Shown here: positions 8,814 to 20,900 of the stretch, one piece after another
Numbering within the stretch: the first letter of the stretch is position 1
Layout: the number at the start of each line of letters is the position of its first letter
IMG/VR virus record: IMGVR_UViG_3300006916_000044
Span: 1-64,000 of that record
Reading direction: 5' to 3' (one strand)
DNA length: 64,000 nt
DNA from: a virus
Translations under genes and position numbers: made by a program
The notes under the pieces: generated by a model
Database searches by the model: none
What the model was told of the DNA's origin: nothing
What the model saw: only the letters and a program-made list of their open reading frames with translations

Positions 8814-9715
8814 TGAGTGTATCACATAAATATAGAACGTTTGATGAATTATTAGAATCAGTTAAAGTAGACTTTAATACATATAATTTAGAGGGAATGA
8901 TAGAACCTCAACAATTAATTAAAGTTGCTATTAGAGTTAACTATGATCTTGGTTTACGTATTAACAGAACAAATAGTGCTGTAATAGATATAGAAAATAA
9001 TAAAGGACAATTACCATCAGATTTTCAAACATTAAACTTTGCTGCTATTTGTGGTAAATATAGAATTAATACAACTACTCCATCGGGCACTACTACAGAA
9101 ACACAACCTACTACTTATACTCCTGAGCCTGGTTATACAACTCCTTGTGAGGATGGTAAAACATGTAAAGATGTTTGTGTAGTAAAACCATGTAAAGATG
9201 ATAGCTCAAAAGATTACATTGTTGTACAAAGAGTAGGTCCAAGCACGTATAGAGAATTTCATACTTTTATTCCATTAAGAATTGCTGATACATCTGGTGC
9301 GTATTGTACAACAGAATGTCCTAATCTTGGTGTAAGTGCTGTAGATTTTGCTGAATTAAAAGATGGTTTTATTTTAACCAATTTTAAATCAGGTAAAATA
9401 TTTTTAAATTATCAAGCTACATTAGAGGATGAAGGTGGTAACCTTTTAACTTTAGATCATCCTTATTGTAATGAATATTATGAGTATGCATTAAAATCAC
9501 GAATATTAGAAAATATGATATTTGCTGGTGAAAATGTAGTTAATCAATCTCAATTGATTGAACAAAGATTACGTGCTGCTAGAAATAATGCTTTAGGTTT
9601 TGTTAATACTCCAAACTTTGAAGAGTATAGAAAAATATGGGAAGTTAATAGAAAAGCACAGTACAACAAATATTATGATATGTTTTCAAGTTTTGCTACA
9701 AATAGAAGAAGTTAA
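8813..9715 (+). CDS. crAss-like ring/tail-accessory-type protein, 300 aa
   Basis: The product starts with a conserved-looking block, FDELLESVKVDFNTYN, then a helix ending in VNYDLGLRIN and LPSDFQTLNFAAICG. This series (FDELL, DLG, LP-x-DF-x-x-L) recurs in crAss-like and flavobacterial phage structural proteins in the tail-accessory position. The middle holds a Thr/Pro/Cys-rich insertion (residues about 90-135) with several Cys, and the C-terminal part is helical (LKSRILENMIFAGEN, then LIEQRLRAARNNAL). No catalytic motif is visible. It is translationally coupled to the 223-aa gene and followed after 2 bases by the muzzle-type gene, so the three are likely made together for the tail barrel. Which ring it corresponds to cannot be decided here. 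Confidence 0.75.
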   Translation: MSVSHKYRTFDELLESVKVDFNTYNLEGMIEPQQLIKVAIRVNYDLGLRINRTNSAVIDIENNKGQLPSDFQTLNFAAICGKYRINTTTPSGTTTETQPTTYTPEPGYTTPCEDGKTCKDVCVVKPCKDDSSKDYIVVQRVGPSTYREFHTFIPLRIADTSGAYCTTECPNLGVSAVDFAELKDGFILTNFKSGKIFLNYQATLEDEGGNLLTLDHPYCNEYYEYALKSRILENMIFAGENVVNQSQLIEQRLRAARNNALGFVNTPNFEEYRKIWEVNRKAQYNKYYDMFSSFATNRRS

Positions 9716-9717
9716 AA

Positions 9718-12700
9718 ATGGCTAAAAAGCAGCAAAAAAATACAGGTAAAAAAACAGCTCCATCTCAGAAGACTGATATGATAAACACTAACATGTTTAT
9801 CAAAGGTATGAATAAAGATACTGACTCAAGTTATTTTGATAAACAAAGCTGGTATCATGCCCGTAATTTAATAAATAATTCTATTGATGGAGATCTTGGT
9901 GTTGTTGGTAATGAGCCAGCAAATTTAAGATGTGCAGAAATTCCTTATACTATTATAGGAGGTATTCATTTATATGGAGATAAATGGGTTATATATTCTA
10001 CTAATGATACATTAAGTGAAATAGGTTTATTTGATGACAGCAAGTGTGAATACACAATGTTAGTAAATGATCCTTGTCTTAATTTCAATAAAGATAATTT
10101 AATTATAGGTGCAGCTAAAGAAAACTTTGATTGTACTTGGCAAGTATATTGGGATGATGGATTAAATCCTTCTAGAACATTAAACATTGATAATATACCA
10201 TATGTGCAAGTTGTTGATCCAAATACACCTGCAGGATCTTCATGTATAAATTATATAAATGTTGAACCATTACAATTAGATTGTGAAAAAATTAGATTAG
10301 CTCCATTAATTGATATACCATGCATTGAATTAGAAAAAGCAGATCAAGGAGGTTTATTAGAAAATGGTAGTTATCAAGTATATGCTGCATATTGTATAAA
10401 CGATAGACCTGTAACAGATTATTTAGGTATTTCTAATATTCAACCTATTTGGTCTAGAGAAGATACACAAGGTTCTTTAACAATAAAACTTTCTAATTTA
10501 GATACAGAATTTGAACAAATTAGTATTGTTGTTAGATCTAGAATAAAAGGTCAAGCTACTAATACAAAACTAGGAATTTATAGTACTCAAACTCAAACAA
10601 TAAATATTGATTATATAAATCCTGAACTTCCTAAATTATTATCTAGTGAACTACAAAGAAGAATTCCAACATATGAGAAATCTGATGGAATGTTTGTTGT
10701 TAATGATTATTTAATTAGGTCACAACCAACAGAACAATTTGATTTTAATTATCAACCTTTAGCTAATAATATTCAAACATATTGGACTTCTACAGCTTAT
10801 CCTTCTGCTTATTATAGAAATGGTGGTAACAAACCTACACTACTTAGAGATGAGCAATATGCTTTCTTTATAAGATTTGTATATAATACAGGAGAAAAAT
10901 CTAAATCATATCATATTCCTGGTAGAGCTCCAACAGCTGCTGATCAAGTTGCTGTAGCTGGTGCTGGAAATAATTTTGATAATTCACCATTATGGAGAGC
11001 AGGTAATACTGCTACACAAACTCCTGGTGATCCTTTTGTAGCTTCTTTGATAGGAACTACAACAGATGATGGAGGAACAATTACAAATGGTGGTCAAATG
11101 GGTTATTGGGAATCTACAGAAGTATATTCTCCAACTGATCCTGTAAGATGGGCTAATTTATGTGGTTTACCTATTAGACATCATAAAATACCTGATGAAA
11201 GCACTGGTTTTGTAGGAACATCATTATTAAATCCACTTTCTGAAACTATTAATATTCTTGGTGTTGCATTTAATAATATTGCACCACCTTTAGATAATGA
11301 TGGTAATGTAATACCAAACATTATTGGTTATGAAATATTAGTTGGTAGTAGAGCTGGTAATAGATCCATTCTAGCTAAAGGTATTATTAAAAACATGTTT
11401 AGGTTCAGAAGAACTCAAAGTGATGGAACTGCTCCAGGTAATGGAGCTACTAATGCTGCTTCACAATCAACTGGTACTGGATTAATGCCAAACTATCCTT
11501 ATAATGATGTAAGAACTGATCCTTATTTAGTTGGTAGAGATAGCAATAATCAAACACAATTACCTTGGTATGCTCAATTTGCAACACCACCAGAAAATAA
11601 CTGGCATAGAGGTAATATGCCACAAGCAGATGGAACAGGTTTAGCATTTGTTGATCCATTTGCACATACTTTTCATTCACCTGAATTAAATTTTTCTAAG
11701 TTATATTTAAATCCTACTGAAGTTAAAATTTATAAAGTTAATAGTGCTAATGTGGTAGGTAGATTTAAAAAATCTGAAGATCATCCAAAAGCAAAACTAT
11801 TAAAAAATAGAGCAGCAACAATTGCTGCATTAGTAGGTGTTGGTTATGCATTAAATGAAATGCGTGGTAAAAGAGATTATAAAATTGATACCATGCGTTC
11901 TAATTCTGTTGGTGAATTTGGAGCTTATGCTGTTGGATCAGGTACACACATGTCACCATTTATTGGTCCTGGTACAGCACAAGCTGCTGGTAACGTTGGT
12001 GTGTCAAGTGGTTCTCTTTGGATTGGAGCAGCAGCAGATTTAGCTTTTAATAGTGCTGTAGATATTGCTGCTATATTTGGTGCAGGTAAATTAGCAAGAA
12101 CAGTAGGTACACCTATTTACCAACAAGTTGAACTTGCATCTTCTGCACTTGCAGCAGGACACTTAGGACCAAGAAGAGAAGTTGTATATAACGGTAGTGA
12201 TTTTTCATCAGTACCATCAATTATGTCAATAGCTATTGGTATAATTTCATTTTTAAATTATGTTGCAGTAGGTGGTGATAAGATTATTGATTTAATTATG
12301 AATCTTATTGGCTTCCAAGATTATGCAATGAAGTATATATCACATGGATATTATAATCAAGAAATAGCTTATCAAGGTGTACAATTTAGAAATCAAATTC
12401 AAAGAGCTAGATATATTAAAAGTGCATTACAATCTTTTGATGGTGTAGATGTAATTCAAAATAATTTAAGACCATCAACTGTTGTATTTAGAACTGTAGA
12501 TAATTGGGTTTCATCAAGACCAGATGTAAATGGATTAATAGATGATACTAAATTTACAATAGGTTCACAATGTGCAGGTAATGGAACAAGTAGTATGAGC
12601 TGGTATAATCCAGGAGAAGAAGTTGAGTCAACTGCATTTGCAAACTACGGTGCTTTTAAAACTTTAATGGATAATCAATATGGTCAACTAGACAGTATTA

Positions 12701-15700
12701 TTCAACTTACTACACAAAATTGTTATTATTTTAGAGATCAACAAAATATAGATACAGATGGAAATTTAATTCCAATTACACCAATAGATAGTTTTAGTAC
12801 AGATACAGTATATGCAGGTGATTCTTATGTAACAAGATATACTGAAAAAACAATAATGCCATTTTTCTTTACTTTTTTAAAAGAAGGAAGAGATGGTATT
12901 CCATTTGATTATTCTAAATATGCAAACGTACCTTTTCCTAGATTTTGGATGAATACGGAAAAATTCCGTATGGATCAATTTGTAAGACCAATAACAACTT
13001 TAAGTTTTAATTGGAGTAATACTGAGGCATTACCTTCTGGGTATTATAATATGGATTGTCCAGAAAATGGAGGATATTGTGGTGCAACTCAATCTATAGC
13101 ATTTGGTGAAGGCGCATTAGCAGGATCAATTTTGCAAGATGGAACTACAAGTAATAATAATAGTACTGTAACTAATAATGGTACTGGTCTTCCTGGTGCT
13201 CCAGCACTTGGTGGTGGTCCTGCATTTACAGATTTAGCAGATCCATGGAATCAAGCAAATAATAATGCAGCATGGAATAATAGATTTTTAGTTGTAAATG
13301 TGGGTACTAATCTTGACGAAGTTCCTTATACTATAAGTATGAATTCTAATAATACAGAATGGACAATTTTAGGAGCAACTAGCGATACTGTAACATTTAC
13401 CCCTGATCCAAGTATAGCAACTATTTCAAATCCAGTTACAGTAAATCCAATGTTTGATTTAACAATATCTGATCATGGATATGCTGTTCCTTTGAATGCT
13501 GGAAATAATCCACAACCTAATCCAAGCGGATGTCCTGCAATTGGTTTTGTAGAATTTGTTGCAGAAGATTGTGATTTACCATTTGTACCTTCTACATTTT
13601 CTGGTGAAGGTACAGTAACTAATTCAAGATATTTATTTGATTGGTCAACTGGTCTTATTGTTGGAATGACAAATTTAGCTCCAGGTTCATATGCTTCTGA
13701 TAGTACAGCTGTGGTTCCTGGTCAAAATCCTGGTGATCCAATTAATGTTAATGATATAATTAATAATTTTTCTCAATTTAATTTTTCTAGTGATCCAGTT
13801 AGTGGTCAAATATCAAATTGTGGTAGTGGTTGTGGTACATCTACTTTACCAACTAATGCATTTCAAGTAGTAAATGGAGCTAACACATCAGGAGATGTTC
13901 AAGCTGGAGGTCCAGGTAATATTGATACAATAGTTGATGATGCTCAAAGTGCTGGAGAAAATTCTGGTTTTGCTGCAGGTAATACACAAATAAACAACTC
14001 TAATGCTACAGGAGGTTTATTTGTAATTAAAACAGGATTCATGTATACTCACAATTGTGGTATAAATGATTTTTGGGTTGAGTCATCAATGAATCTTGCA
14101 TTTAGAGATTATGAAGATGTACCAAGAAAACAACATTATGATGATGAAAATTATACAGACCTTGTAGAATTATTTCATACTAAAATTGTAAACTTTGATA
14201 ATTATTATTTTTATGATAGATCAACATCAGTAGATAAATTCTGGGGTTCATCTTGGGGACATATTCAAGAAAGTTATTATGATCCTATTGTTGCTGAGAC
14301 ATGTTTTATTAAATATCCTAAAAGATTATTATATTCAATTCCAGCTACCGGATTTAAAGATAAAGCACAATTACAAAGTAAGAATGATGCTAAACAAGAT
14401 TTTTGGAGAGTTTATTTAACTGAAAATTTTAGAGATTTTAAAGATAAAGTAACTACTATTAAACCAATAAATGAAACGGGTGCGTTAATATTTTTCCCAA
14501 CAATGTCTCCTAAATTGTTTCAAGGACAAGATAGATTACAATTATCTAATACAAAACTTACAATTGGTGACGGAGGATTATTTAGTCAAGCTTTTCAAAA
14601 TATAACAAACTCAGATATATCACATGAATATGGATCTTCAGAAAGTGCAAGAAGTGTTTTAAATACACCATCTGGTATTTATTTTGTTTCACAAGCACAA
14701 GGTAAAATATTTAATTATAAACCTGGTGGAGGATTAACACCTATATCTGATATAGGCATGAAGTGGTGGATGAATAAATTTTTACCATCAAAACTGTTAG
14801 AATACTTCCCTTTAATAGAAGATTGTCCTCAAGCAGTAGACAACCCTGTAAATGGTGCAGGTGTACAAACTGTATATGATCCAAATAATGATATAGTATA
14901 TTTCTGTAAAAAAGATTACTTACCATTACCACAGTATCAAGGTAATGAATGTATCCAATATATTCCTTGTGAAGGATTTGTTTATAATGCTACATTATGT
15001 GAAGGATTAGATCAAGTTCCTTCATGCCCTGATGGATACACATTAATACAAGATCCAGTAACAGGACAAAATGTATGCCAGTTAATGTATACTACACCAC
15101 CAATTCTTACACAAACAATAGATTATAATTATGGTGCTGCAATTGGTATAGGTACAGCTGCTGGACTTGCTCCTATAGGTAATAGTAGATTTGGTAGAGA
15201 TTGGCCAATTGTTATTGATAATGTTGCAGTTGATGGAATGCCCTTTGATCAAGCTGATCCTAGTACATGGCATTATATAACCGATAATGGAAATAATACT
15301 TTTTGGAGAAATTCTCCAGCTAATAATATGAATGGTATTGTTAACAGATTAATGCGTGGTGCTAATAATACTCCTGCAGGTCCATTTGCAACAGTAGAAT
15401 TTCAAATTAATATTCCTATTAGTAAAGTTGTACATCTTTTAGCAGCAGCAGATAATGGATTTTCAATTGATATAGATACTGGTGGAGGTTATACTACATT
15501 TGTAAATCCTGTTGATGCTACTTTATTTGGAGCTGTTACTAATGGAGGTGGTATATGGAACCCTCAAGCAGTTGCAGGTGGAAACTTTGCTTGGTTAAGT
15601 GGTGATCAACAAGAAGCATCTCAATATTCTAAAGCTTGGATATATAAATTAGAGCTACCTCAAGGATGTACAAAATTTAGAATGACAGGTACTAATGCTG

Positions 15701-17988
15701 GTTTATTAGCATCTCTTGCTGGTCTTGCTGCTGCAGTTATTGATGTTGAAGATTGGAATGATATACAAAACGCTACTTCATGGGAAGAATTACCTAAAAT
15801 ATGGGATTCAGAAAATTTTGATTTTATAGTACCAAATAGTTTAGAAGGTTTTACATGTAGTGAAGGATTCCAACAATTTACAGATGGTACTGATGGTAGT
15901 ACAGAAGCTTGTCCAGTATGTAGAGAAGAAGTTATAAGATATGATTGTGAATGTGAAGTTGATCAAACATCTGGAATACCAGGAGTTTTATTTGGCATAT
16001 GTCCAGTTGGTACAGATGGTGATGTTGGTAGTTCATATTGTCAATATGAAGCATATGAAGATGTAACACTATTAGATCAAACATTCCCAATAGAAGTACA
16101 AAACGAAAACTATTTTAAAGATATTTCATGGACATTAAGTTATGATCCAAAAGCAAAAGCTTGGTTATCATTCCATGATTGGCATCCTGAATTAGCATTT
16201 AATAGCATAAGACATTTTTTAACTTCAAAAACAGAAACAACTGATGTACCACAATGTCCTCCAGGTTATACTTGGAACGGTCAAGAATGTTGTTTGCAAT
16301 TAAATCATGAAGAATTAGCAGAAGTAACTGTAGATGAATTCATATCTCAATTAGAATTTGTTGATGCTACTGTAAATACTTGGGGTGAAACAGTTGATGT
16401 TGCTATTGTAATTGATGATTCAGGATCTACAACTCCAACACCAATGCCATCTCAATTAGCATTTGTTGAAGAATTTATAAATGGTATGACTCCAGGTATG
16501 TCTACTGGTGCAAATGTAGTAAGAATTAGTCATGGTAGATGGTCTACTAATAATGCTGTTGTACAAGCAATGACAAATGTTGCTGCTACAGCAATAACAA
16601 GTTTAGGTTTACCAGTAGGTGCTGGTGGTGGTACAATTCCTTATCCAGGTACTGGAGGTGGTACAAATTATAATCAAGCAGTTGCACTAGCTAATACTTT
16701 ATTAACAGGTAGTACTGCAGATAAAAGAATTGTATTATTTATAACTGATGCTACTCAAAATTCTCCAGCAAATCCAAATGATTTTACAAATGCAACTCAA
16801 TGTATTGCGGTATTTGCTAATGATGATGCAGTAGAATTAGCATGTAATAATTATGATGGTAACTTAAATACAATGATAACAGCAACTGGTTTAGCTGCTC
16901 CTCATAATGTTGCTACATGTGTTCCAACAGGTAATACTCCTCGTAATATGTATCATGTAGGTGGTCAAATACCTTCAGGTCAACCAGGATCTTTTGATTC
17001 AGTTGCAAATAATATTGTAAATGATTTAACAAATTGTAATTGTCCATCTGGTACAGTATTAGATACTAGTCCTGCAAATAATCCTTGTGAACCTGCACCA
17101 GCACCAGCTCCTAATTGCATTAGTTGCTCATGTCCAAGCGGATATACAATGATAGGTGATTGTAATAATTCAAATGAACCTCCTGTATGTAGAAAAATGA
17201 ATTGTGAATGTGAGTCACCATATTTTAATAATGATGAGACACTAACAACAACTGGTCAATGTGATGATATATATTTATACTATAATGAATTAACAGGTAT
17301 AGGAGATCCATCATATGTAAATAATGATCCATTATTCTGTCAATATGAATATATAGATTGTGTTCCTGCTAATTATGAAAACGGGTATTTCTGGAAACAT
17401 AATGTAAGAACAGATTTATTTAATAATTACTATGATAAAAATTATCCATGGGAAGTAGATATTATAGAACAAACTGGCCAAACAGTTACAACTCTTAGAA
17501 GTGTTGAATATCAAATGGAAGCATATTTATATCAGAATGAAGGTAAAGATAGATTCCATGATTTAGATTACAATTTTGATGAAGCTGTTATTTATAACTC
17601 TGAACAAGTATCAGGATTATTAGAATTAGTTTTAGAACCTAAAAATAATGTTCAGTTATCAATGTTATATCCTATTGTTGGACCAAACAGTATACAAACA
17701 TTATTTAGTAAAGTAGAACAAAAATATAGATTTAATCAATTTTTTGATGTAACAAATGATAGAGGTGAGTTTAGTGCTGCTACAAATACAATTTGGCAAA
17801 CAGATTGGGATGGATATGTTAGAACATTGAATCCAGCTAATTTAGATTATAATAAACCTCAACATCAAAGAAAAAAGTTTAGACATTACTTTAATCATGT
17901 ATTATTAAGAAAATCTGATGAAGCTGCTACAACAAGAAAAATGTTATTAAAATTAGAAAATACTAAATTAAATATATCTTTTAGATAA
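9718..17988 (+). CDS. Giant muzzle-type tail protein with embedded VWA domain
   Basis: 2,756 residues. After a Lys/Gln-rich start, residues about 20-65 read NTNMFIKGMNKDTDSSYFD and then YHARNLINNSIDGDLG, a signature of the large tail protein of crAss-like phages that closes the tail barrel (muzzle). The body is beta-rich, Asn/Gly-rich and Cys-rich. Residues about 2225-2400 form a von Willebrand A-type domain with a complete MIDAS: D2233, S2235, S2237, T2316 and D2344 (LFITDAT). Shorter Cys-rich segments with GYT-x-x-x-x-C flank it. A hydrophobic Gly/Ala-rich stretch lies near residues 700-870. VWA domains bind protein ligands through a divalent metal, so this part may contact a receptor or another tail protein (inference). 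The length far exceeds what I know for crAss-like muzzle proteins, suggesting domain insertion. Its stop overlaps the next start (TAATG). Confidence 0.8.
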   Translation: MAKKQQKNTGKKTAPSQKTDMINTNMFIKGMNKDTDSSYFDKQSWYHARNLINNSIDGDLGVVGNEPANLRCAEIPYTIIGGIHLYGDKWVIYSTNDTLSEIGLFDDSKCEYTMLVNDPCLNFNKDNLIIGAAKENFDCTWQVYWDDGLNPSRTLNIDNIPYVQVVDPNTPAGSSCINYINVEPLQLDCEKIRLAPLIDIPCIELEKADQGGLLENGSYQVYAAYCINDRPVTDYLGISNIQPIWSREDTQGSLTIKLSNLDTEFEQISIVVRSRIKGQATNTKLGIYSTQTQTINIDYINPELPKLLSSELQRRIPTYEKSDGMFVVNDYLIRSQPTEQFDFNYQPLANNIQTYWTSTAYPSAYYRNGGNKPTLLRDEQYAFFIRFVYNTGEKSKSYHIPGRAPTAADQVAVAGAGNNFDNSPLWRAGNTATQTPGDPFVASLIGTTTDDGGTITNGGQMGYWESTEVYSPTDPVRWANLCGLPIRHHKIPDESTGFVGTSLLNPLSETINILGVAFNNIAPPLDNDGNVIPNIIGYEILVGSRAGNRSILAKGIIKNMFRFRRTQSDGTAPGNGATNAASQSTGTGLMPNYPYNDVRTDPYLVGRDSNNQTQLPWYAQFATPPENNWHRGNMPQADGTGLAFVDPFAHTFHSPELNFSKLYLNPTEVKIYKVNSANVVGRFKKSEDHPKAKLLKNRAATIAALVGVGYALNEMRGKRDYKIDTMRSNSVGEFGAYAVGSGTHMSPFIGPGTAQAAGNVGVSSGSLWIGAAADLAFNSAVDIAAIFGAGKLARTVGTPIYQQVELASSALAAGHLGPRREVVYNGSDFSSVPSIMSIAIGIISFLNYVAVGGDKIIDLIMNLIGFQDYAMKYISHGYYNQEIAYQGVQFRNQIQRARYIKSALQSFDGVDVIQNNLRPSTVVFRTVDNWVSSRPDVNGLIDDTKFTIGSQCAGNGTSSMSWYNPGEEVESTAFANYGAFKTLMDNQYGQLDSIIQLTTQNCYYFRDQQNIDTDGNLIPITPIDSFSTDTVYAGDSYVTRYTEKTIMPFFFTFLKEGRDGIPFDYSKYANVPFPRFWMNTEKFRMDQFVRPITTLSFNWSNTEALPSGYYNMDCPENGGYCGATQSIAFGEGALAGSILQDGTTSNNNSTVTNNGTGLPGAPALGGGPAFTDLADPWNQANNNAAWNNRFLVVNVGTNLDEVPYTISMNSNNTEWTILGATSDTVTFTPDPSIATISNPVTVNPMFDLTISDHGYAVPLNAGNNPQPNPSGCPAIGFVEFVAEDCDLPFVPSTFSGEGTVTNSRYLFDWSTGLIVGMTNLAPGSYASDSTAVVPGQNPGDPINVNDIINNFSQFNFSSDPVSGQISNCGSGCGTSTLPTNAFQVVNGANTSGDVQAGGPGNIDTIVDDAQSAGENSGFAAGNTQINNSNATGGLFVIKTGFMYTHNCGINDFWVESSMNLAFRDYEDVPRKQHYDDENYTDLVELFHTKIVNFDNYYFYDRSTSVDKFWGSSWGHIQESYYDPIVAETCFIKYPKRLLYSIPATGFKDKAQLQSKNDAKQDFWRVYLTENFRDFKDKVTTIKPINETGALIFFPTMSPKLFQGQDRLQLSNTKLTIGDGGLFSQAFQNITNSDISHEYGSSESARSVLNTPSGIYFVSQAQGKIFNYKPGGGLTPISDIGMKWWMNKFLPSKLLEYFPLIEDCPQAVDNPVNGAGVQTVYDPNNDIVYFCKKDYLPLPQYQGNECIQYIPCEGFVYNATLCEGLDQVPSCPDGYTLIQDPVTGQNVCQLMYTTPPILTQTIDYNYGAAIGIGTAAGLAPIGNSRFGRDWPIVIDNVAVDGMPFDQADPSTWHYITDNGNNTFWRNSPANNMNGIVNRLMRGANNTPAGPFATVEFQINIPISKVVHLLAAADNGFSIDIDTGGGYTTFVNPVDATLFGAVTNGGGIWNPQAVAGGNFAWLSGDQQEASQYSKAWIYKLELPQGCTKFRMTGTNAGLLASLAGLAAAVIDVEDWNDIQNATSWEELPKIWDSENFDFIVPNSLEGFTCSEGFQQFTDGTDGSTEACPVCREEVIRYDCECEVDQTSGIPGVLFGICPVGTDGDVGSSYCQYEAYEDVTLLDQTFPIEVQNENYFKDISWTLSYDPKAKAWLSFHDWHPELAFNSIRHFLTSKTETTDVPQCPPGYTWNGQECCLQLNHEELAEVTVDEFISQLEFVDATVNTWGETVDVAIVIDDSGSTTPTPMPSQLAFVEEFINGMTPGMSTGANVVRISHGRWSTNNAVVQAMTNVAATAITSLGLPVGAGGGTIPYPGTGGGTNYNQAVALANTLLTGSTADKRIVLFITDATQNSPANPNDFTNATQCIAVFANDDAVELACNNYDGNLNTMITATGLAAPHNVATCVPTGNTPRNMYHVGGQIPSGQPGSFDSVANNIVNDLTNCNCPSGTVLDTSPANNPCEPAPAPAPNCISCSCPSGYTMIGDCNNSNEPPVCRKMNCECESPYFNNDETLTTTGQCDDIYLYYNELTGIGDPSYVNNDPLFCQYEYIDCVPANYENGYFWKHNVRTDLFNNYYDKNYPWEVDIIEQTGQTVTTLRSVEYQMEAYLYQNEGKDRFHDLDYNFDEAVIYNSEQVSGLLELVLEPKNNVQLSMLYPIVGPNSIQTLFSKVEQKYRFNQFFDVTNDRGEFSAATNTIWQTDWDGYVRTLNPANLDYNKPQHQRKKFRHYFNHVLLRKSDEAATTRKMLLKLENTKLNISFR

Positions 17989-20900
17989 TGAAATATAGCA
18001 AAGACGGATATAAAAGAAATAGTAAGGATAGAAATAATCCTTTTAATATAATACCATCAGGTAATATAACTATGAAAGGTGTAGACTTTCCTGTATTTGG
18101 TATGGATAACTTAGGTTATAGTAAAATTATGATGCCAGGTACTAATTATATATTTCCTGGTAGTTCTGTTTTTGAAGTTCCATTAGCAAGAGTTGGTATA
18201 GAATTACCAATATATCAAAATAAAGGAGAAGTTAATCTAGCTGAAAAATATAAATATATACCATCACAATTCTTTACTGTACCAGAAGGAGAGTTTACAT
18301 ATGATTGGACAAATAGAGATGGCACAAAAGAAACTAGAACCGGTGTTTATAATCCACAATGGTTTGAAGCAGGTTTTGAAGATTCAGATGCTTATTATGC
18401 TTTAAGTGATGATGAAAAAATTAATTTTGCTAATAATCCATATATAGATCAATACTCTGGTGATATGCTTCATCCTCTATTGTGGGATGAAGAAAATTTA
18501 GAAAAAGAAAATAAAAAAAGATTTCTTCATGGATTATATCAAAAAATGTATACTAAACAAGATGACGGTAGTTACATTTTAAATCCAGAATATGAAACTG
18601 CACTAGGTGATGCTAGGTATCTTACTACAACAGATGTTCCTTATGCAGATATTCCAGATGAAGGAGTATTTTCTAGTACATTAGCTGCTGATCCAAATAA
18701 TGAAATGTGGTATAAAGAGTTAAAACCAGAGCTTTATACTGAAGGTAAAACAATGACAGGATACGCATGGGATGAAGATAGTCAAGAATATGTATATACA
18801 CCAGATATGACATATAAAGATTTTCTAAAACAGTACAAATACATTAAAGATATGCCTGGAATGGAAGGTATTTCTAGAAGAGATTATAAAAAAAGATTAC
18901 AACAAGGAGATATATATTGGCCTCAACTTCAAAGTCCAACGCAAATAGCTCAATTTGATCAGCAATATAAATCAATAATGAATCCAATTAAAAAGGAGGA
19001 TATAGAATTACAAAAAGAATTTTTTGATAATGCTATAAGTGGAGATTTATATAAACAAAAATTAATTGATCAGGGTTATGAAAATGTTGATGAAATCATA
19101 AACATGAGAAAAAATGCTTTAGCTAATTCTAATGTAATGTATGATCAAGACTCTTCATCTTATTTAGATGAAGCTTATGATCGTGATCCTAATTTAATTC
19201 AAAAAATTCTTGATAAAGTATCTTTCTTAAATGATCAGTATAAAGAGTCAGGTATAGATTATGATTATAAAGATGTGTTTTTTGCAAATCCTTATTATAC
19301 AAGAATAGGTGAAGAAAGAACAGATGCAGATTATGATTATGATAGCATAAAAGCAAGAAATAATGCTGAACCAAATATATATACTGATGATCAATGGGGA
19401 GCTATAATACAATCACAATATGGCCATACAGATGTTCCAGCATTTAGAAATCTGAGTAAACAAATAATGCAAGGTGAAACAGGTAGTAGAACTTATACAT
19501 CAGGATCAAGACAAGGAGATGTTGTATTAGATCCAAGACAAATTCAAGGTTTAAATATAGATATGGGCTTTGAAGGAACTTCCCCTCAATTAAAACAACA
19601 ATTACAAAATGTATTAGCTCATGAGTTAGGTCATCAAATGGGTTCTAGTAGAAATGATATAGATTATAATTTAAATGAAAATGATTATAATTATATACAA
19701 GACAGAATGAATGTTTCTGATGATGCAAGTTCTCATGATCAATCTGTATATGAAAGAAAAGCAGATTTAGAAGCTTTAAGATATGATATGTATAGAACTA
19801 TTGGATATGATTATAGTAAAGATGTTTTAACTCCTGAAGTACTTGAACAATATAAACAATACATTAAAGATAATCCTAGTCCAAATTTACCAACTGAAAG
19901 AATGTTTCAGTTTTTTAATGATGAAGATATTATAGATATTAATAATACTGTAGCACAAAATTATGAAATAGGTGATGACATTTCTGATAATCTTAATTTA
20001 TATTTTGATTTACCTTTAACACAAGCTAAATATGGAACAGAAGATTTTGATGGAAAATTATCTAAATTACAAGATAAAATTAATGTTTATTTAAATGACC
20101 CAAGTGGAAGAGCAAAAGCTTTTTCTGACAGTGATGAAGAATTAACAAACATTGATAATTTAAGACATGCAATGGCAGGTAGATATACTGCTGAAGAACT
20201 TCAAAATTTAGTAAAAGCAATTCCTTATGGAATTGGTAATATCTTAGATACTACAGGTGTTGACAAATTATTTGGATTTTTAGGTTCTAATGCACTTGGT
20301 GTAGGTCATGAACTTAGTACATTAGTTAAAGATGAAAGACCTTTTTTAGCAGCTCTTCAAGAAAGTGGAGAAGATGTTTTTAATAATTTTGTTGGATCAA
20401 TAGTTGGTTCAACAGACGTAAGTTCTGAAAAAAAAGATAATATACTACGTTATCTTTCAGATAATAATCTTTTACCTGATGGATATGTACAAACTGATCC
20501 AGATTTTTCAGAAAATGTATATTGGAAAAATGAAGATGGTTCTATAAAAAAACCTAATTTTAAAAGTTATAAAGATGGTGGTGAAAATGATGAAGACACT
20601 CTAGCTTATTCTAGACTTTTAAAAAGATTTATACCAAGTGCTGCTGTTCTTGCAAAAAATCCTTTACTAACATTTGCAGCATCAATGCTTTATCCTAAAG
20701 GTGCAGGAAAAGGTTCAACTTTACAAACGCCTTCTTTAGAACAACAATATCAAAATTATTTAAATACTACTACTCCTGAAGAAAGAGTAAAAAATGAATT
20801 ACAATATGAACTAATGACAGGTAGACCTTTTTATTTTAATCCTATACCAATATCAAATATTAAAGAACACGGAGGTGAACATAGTGGTTTTGATTGGAAA

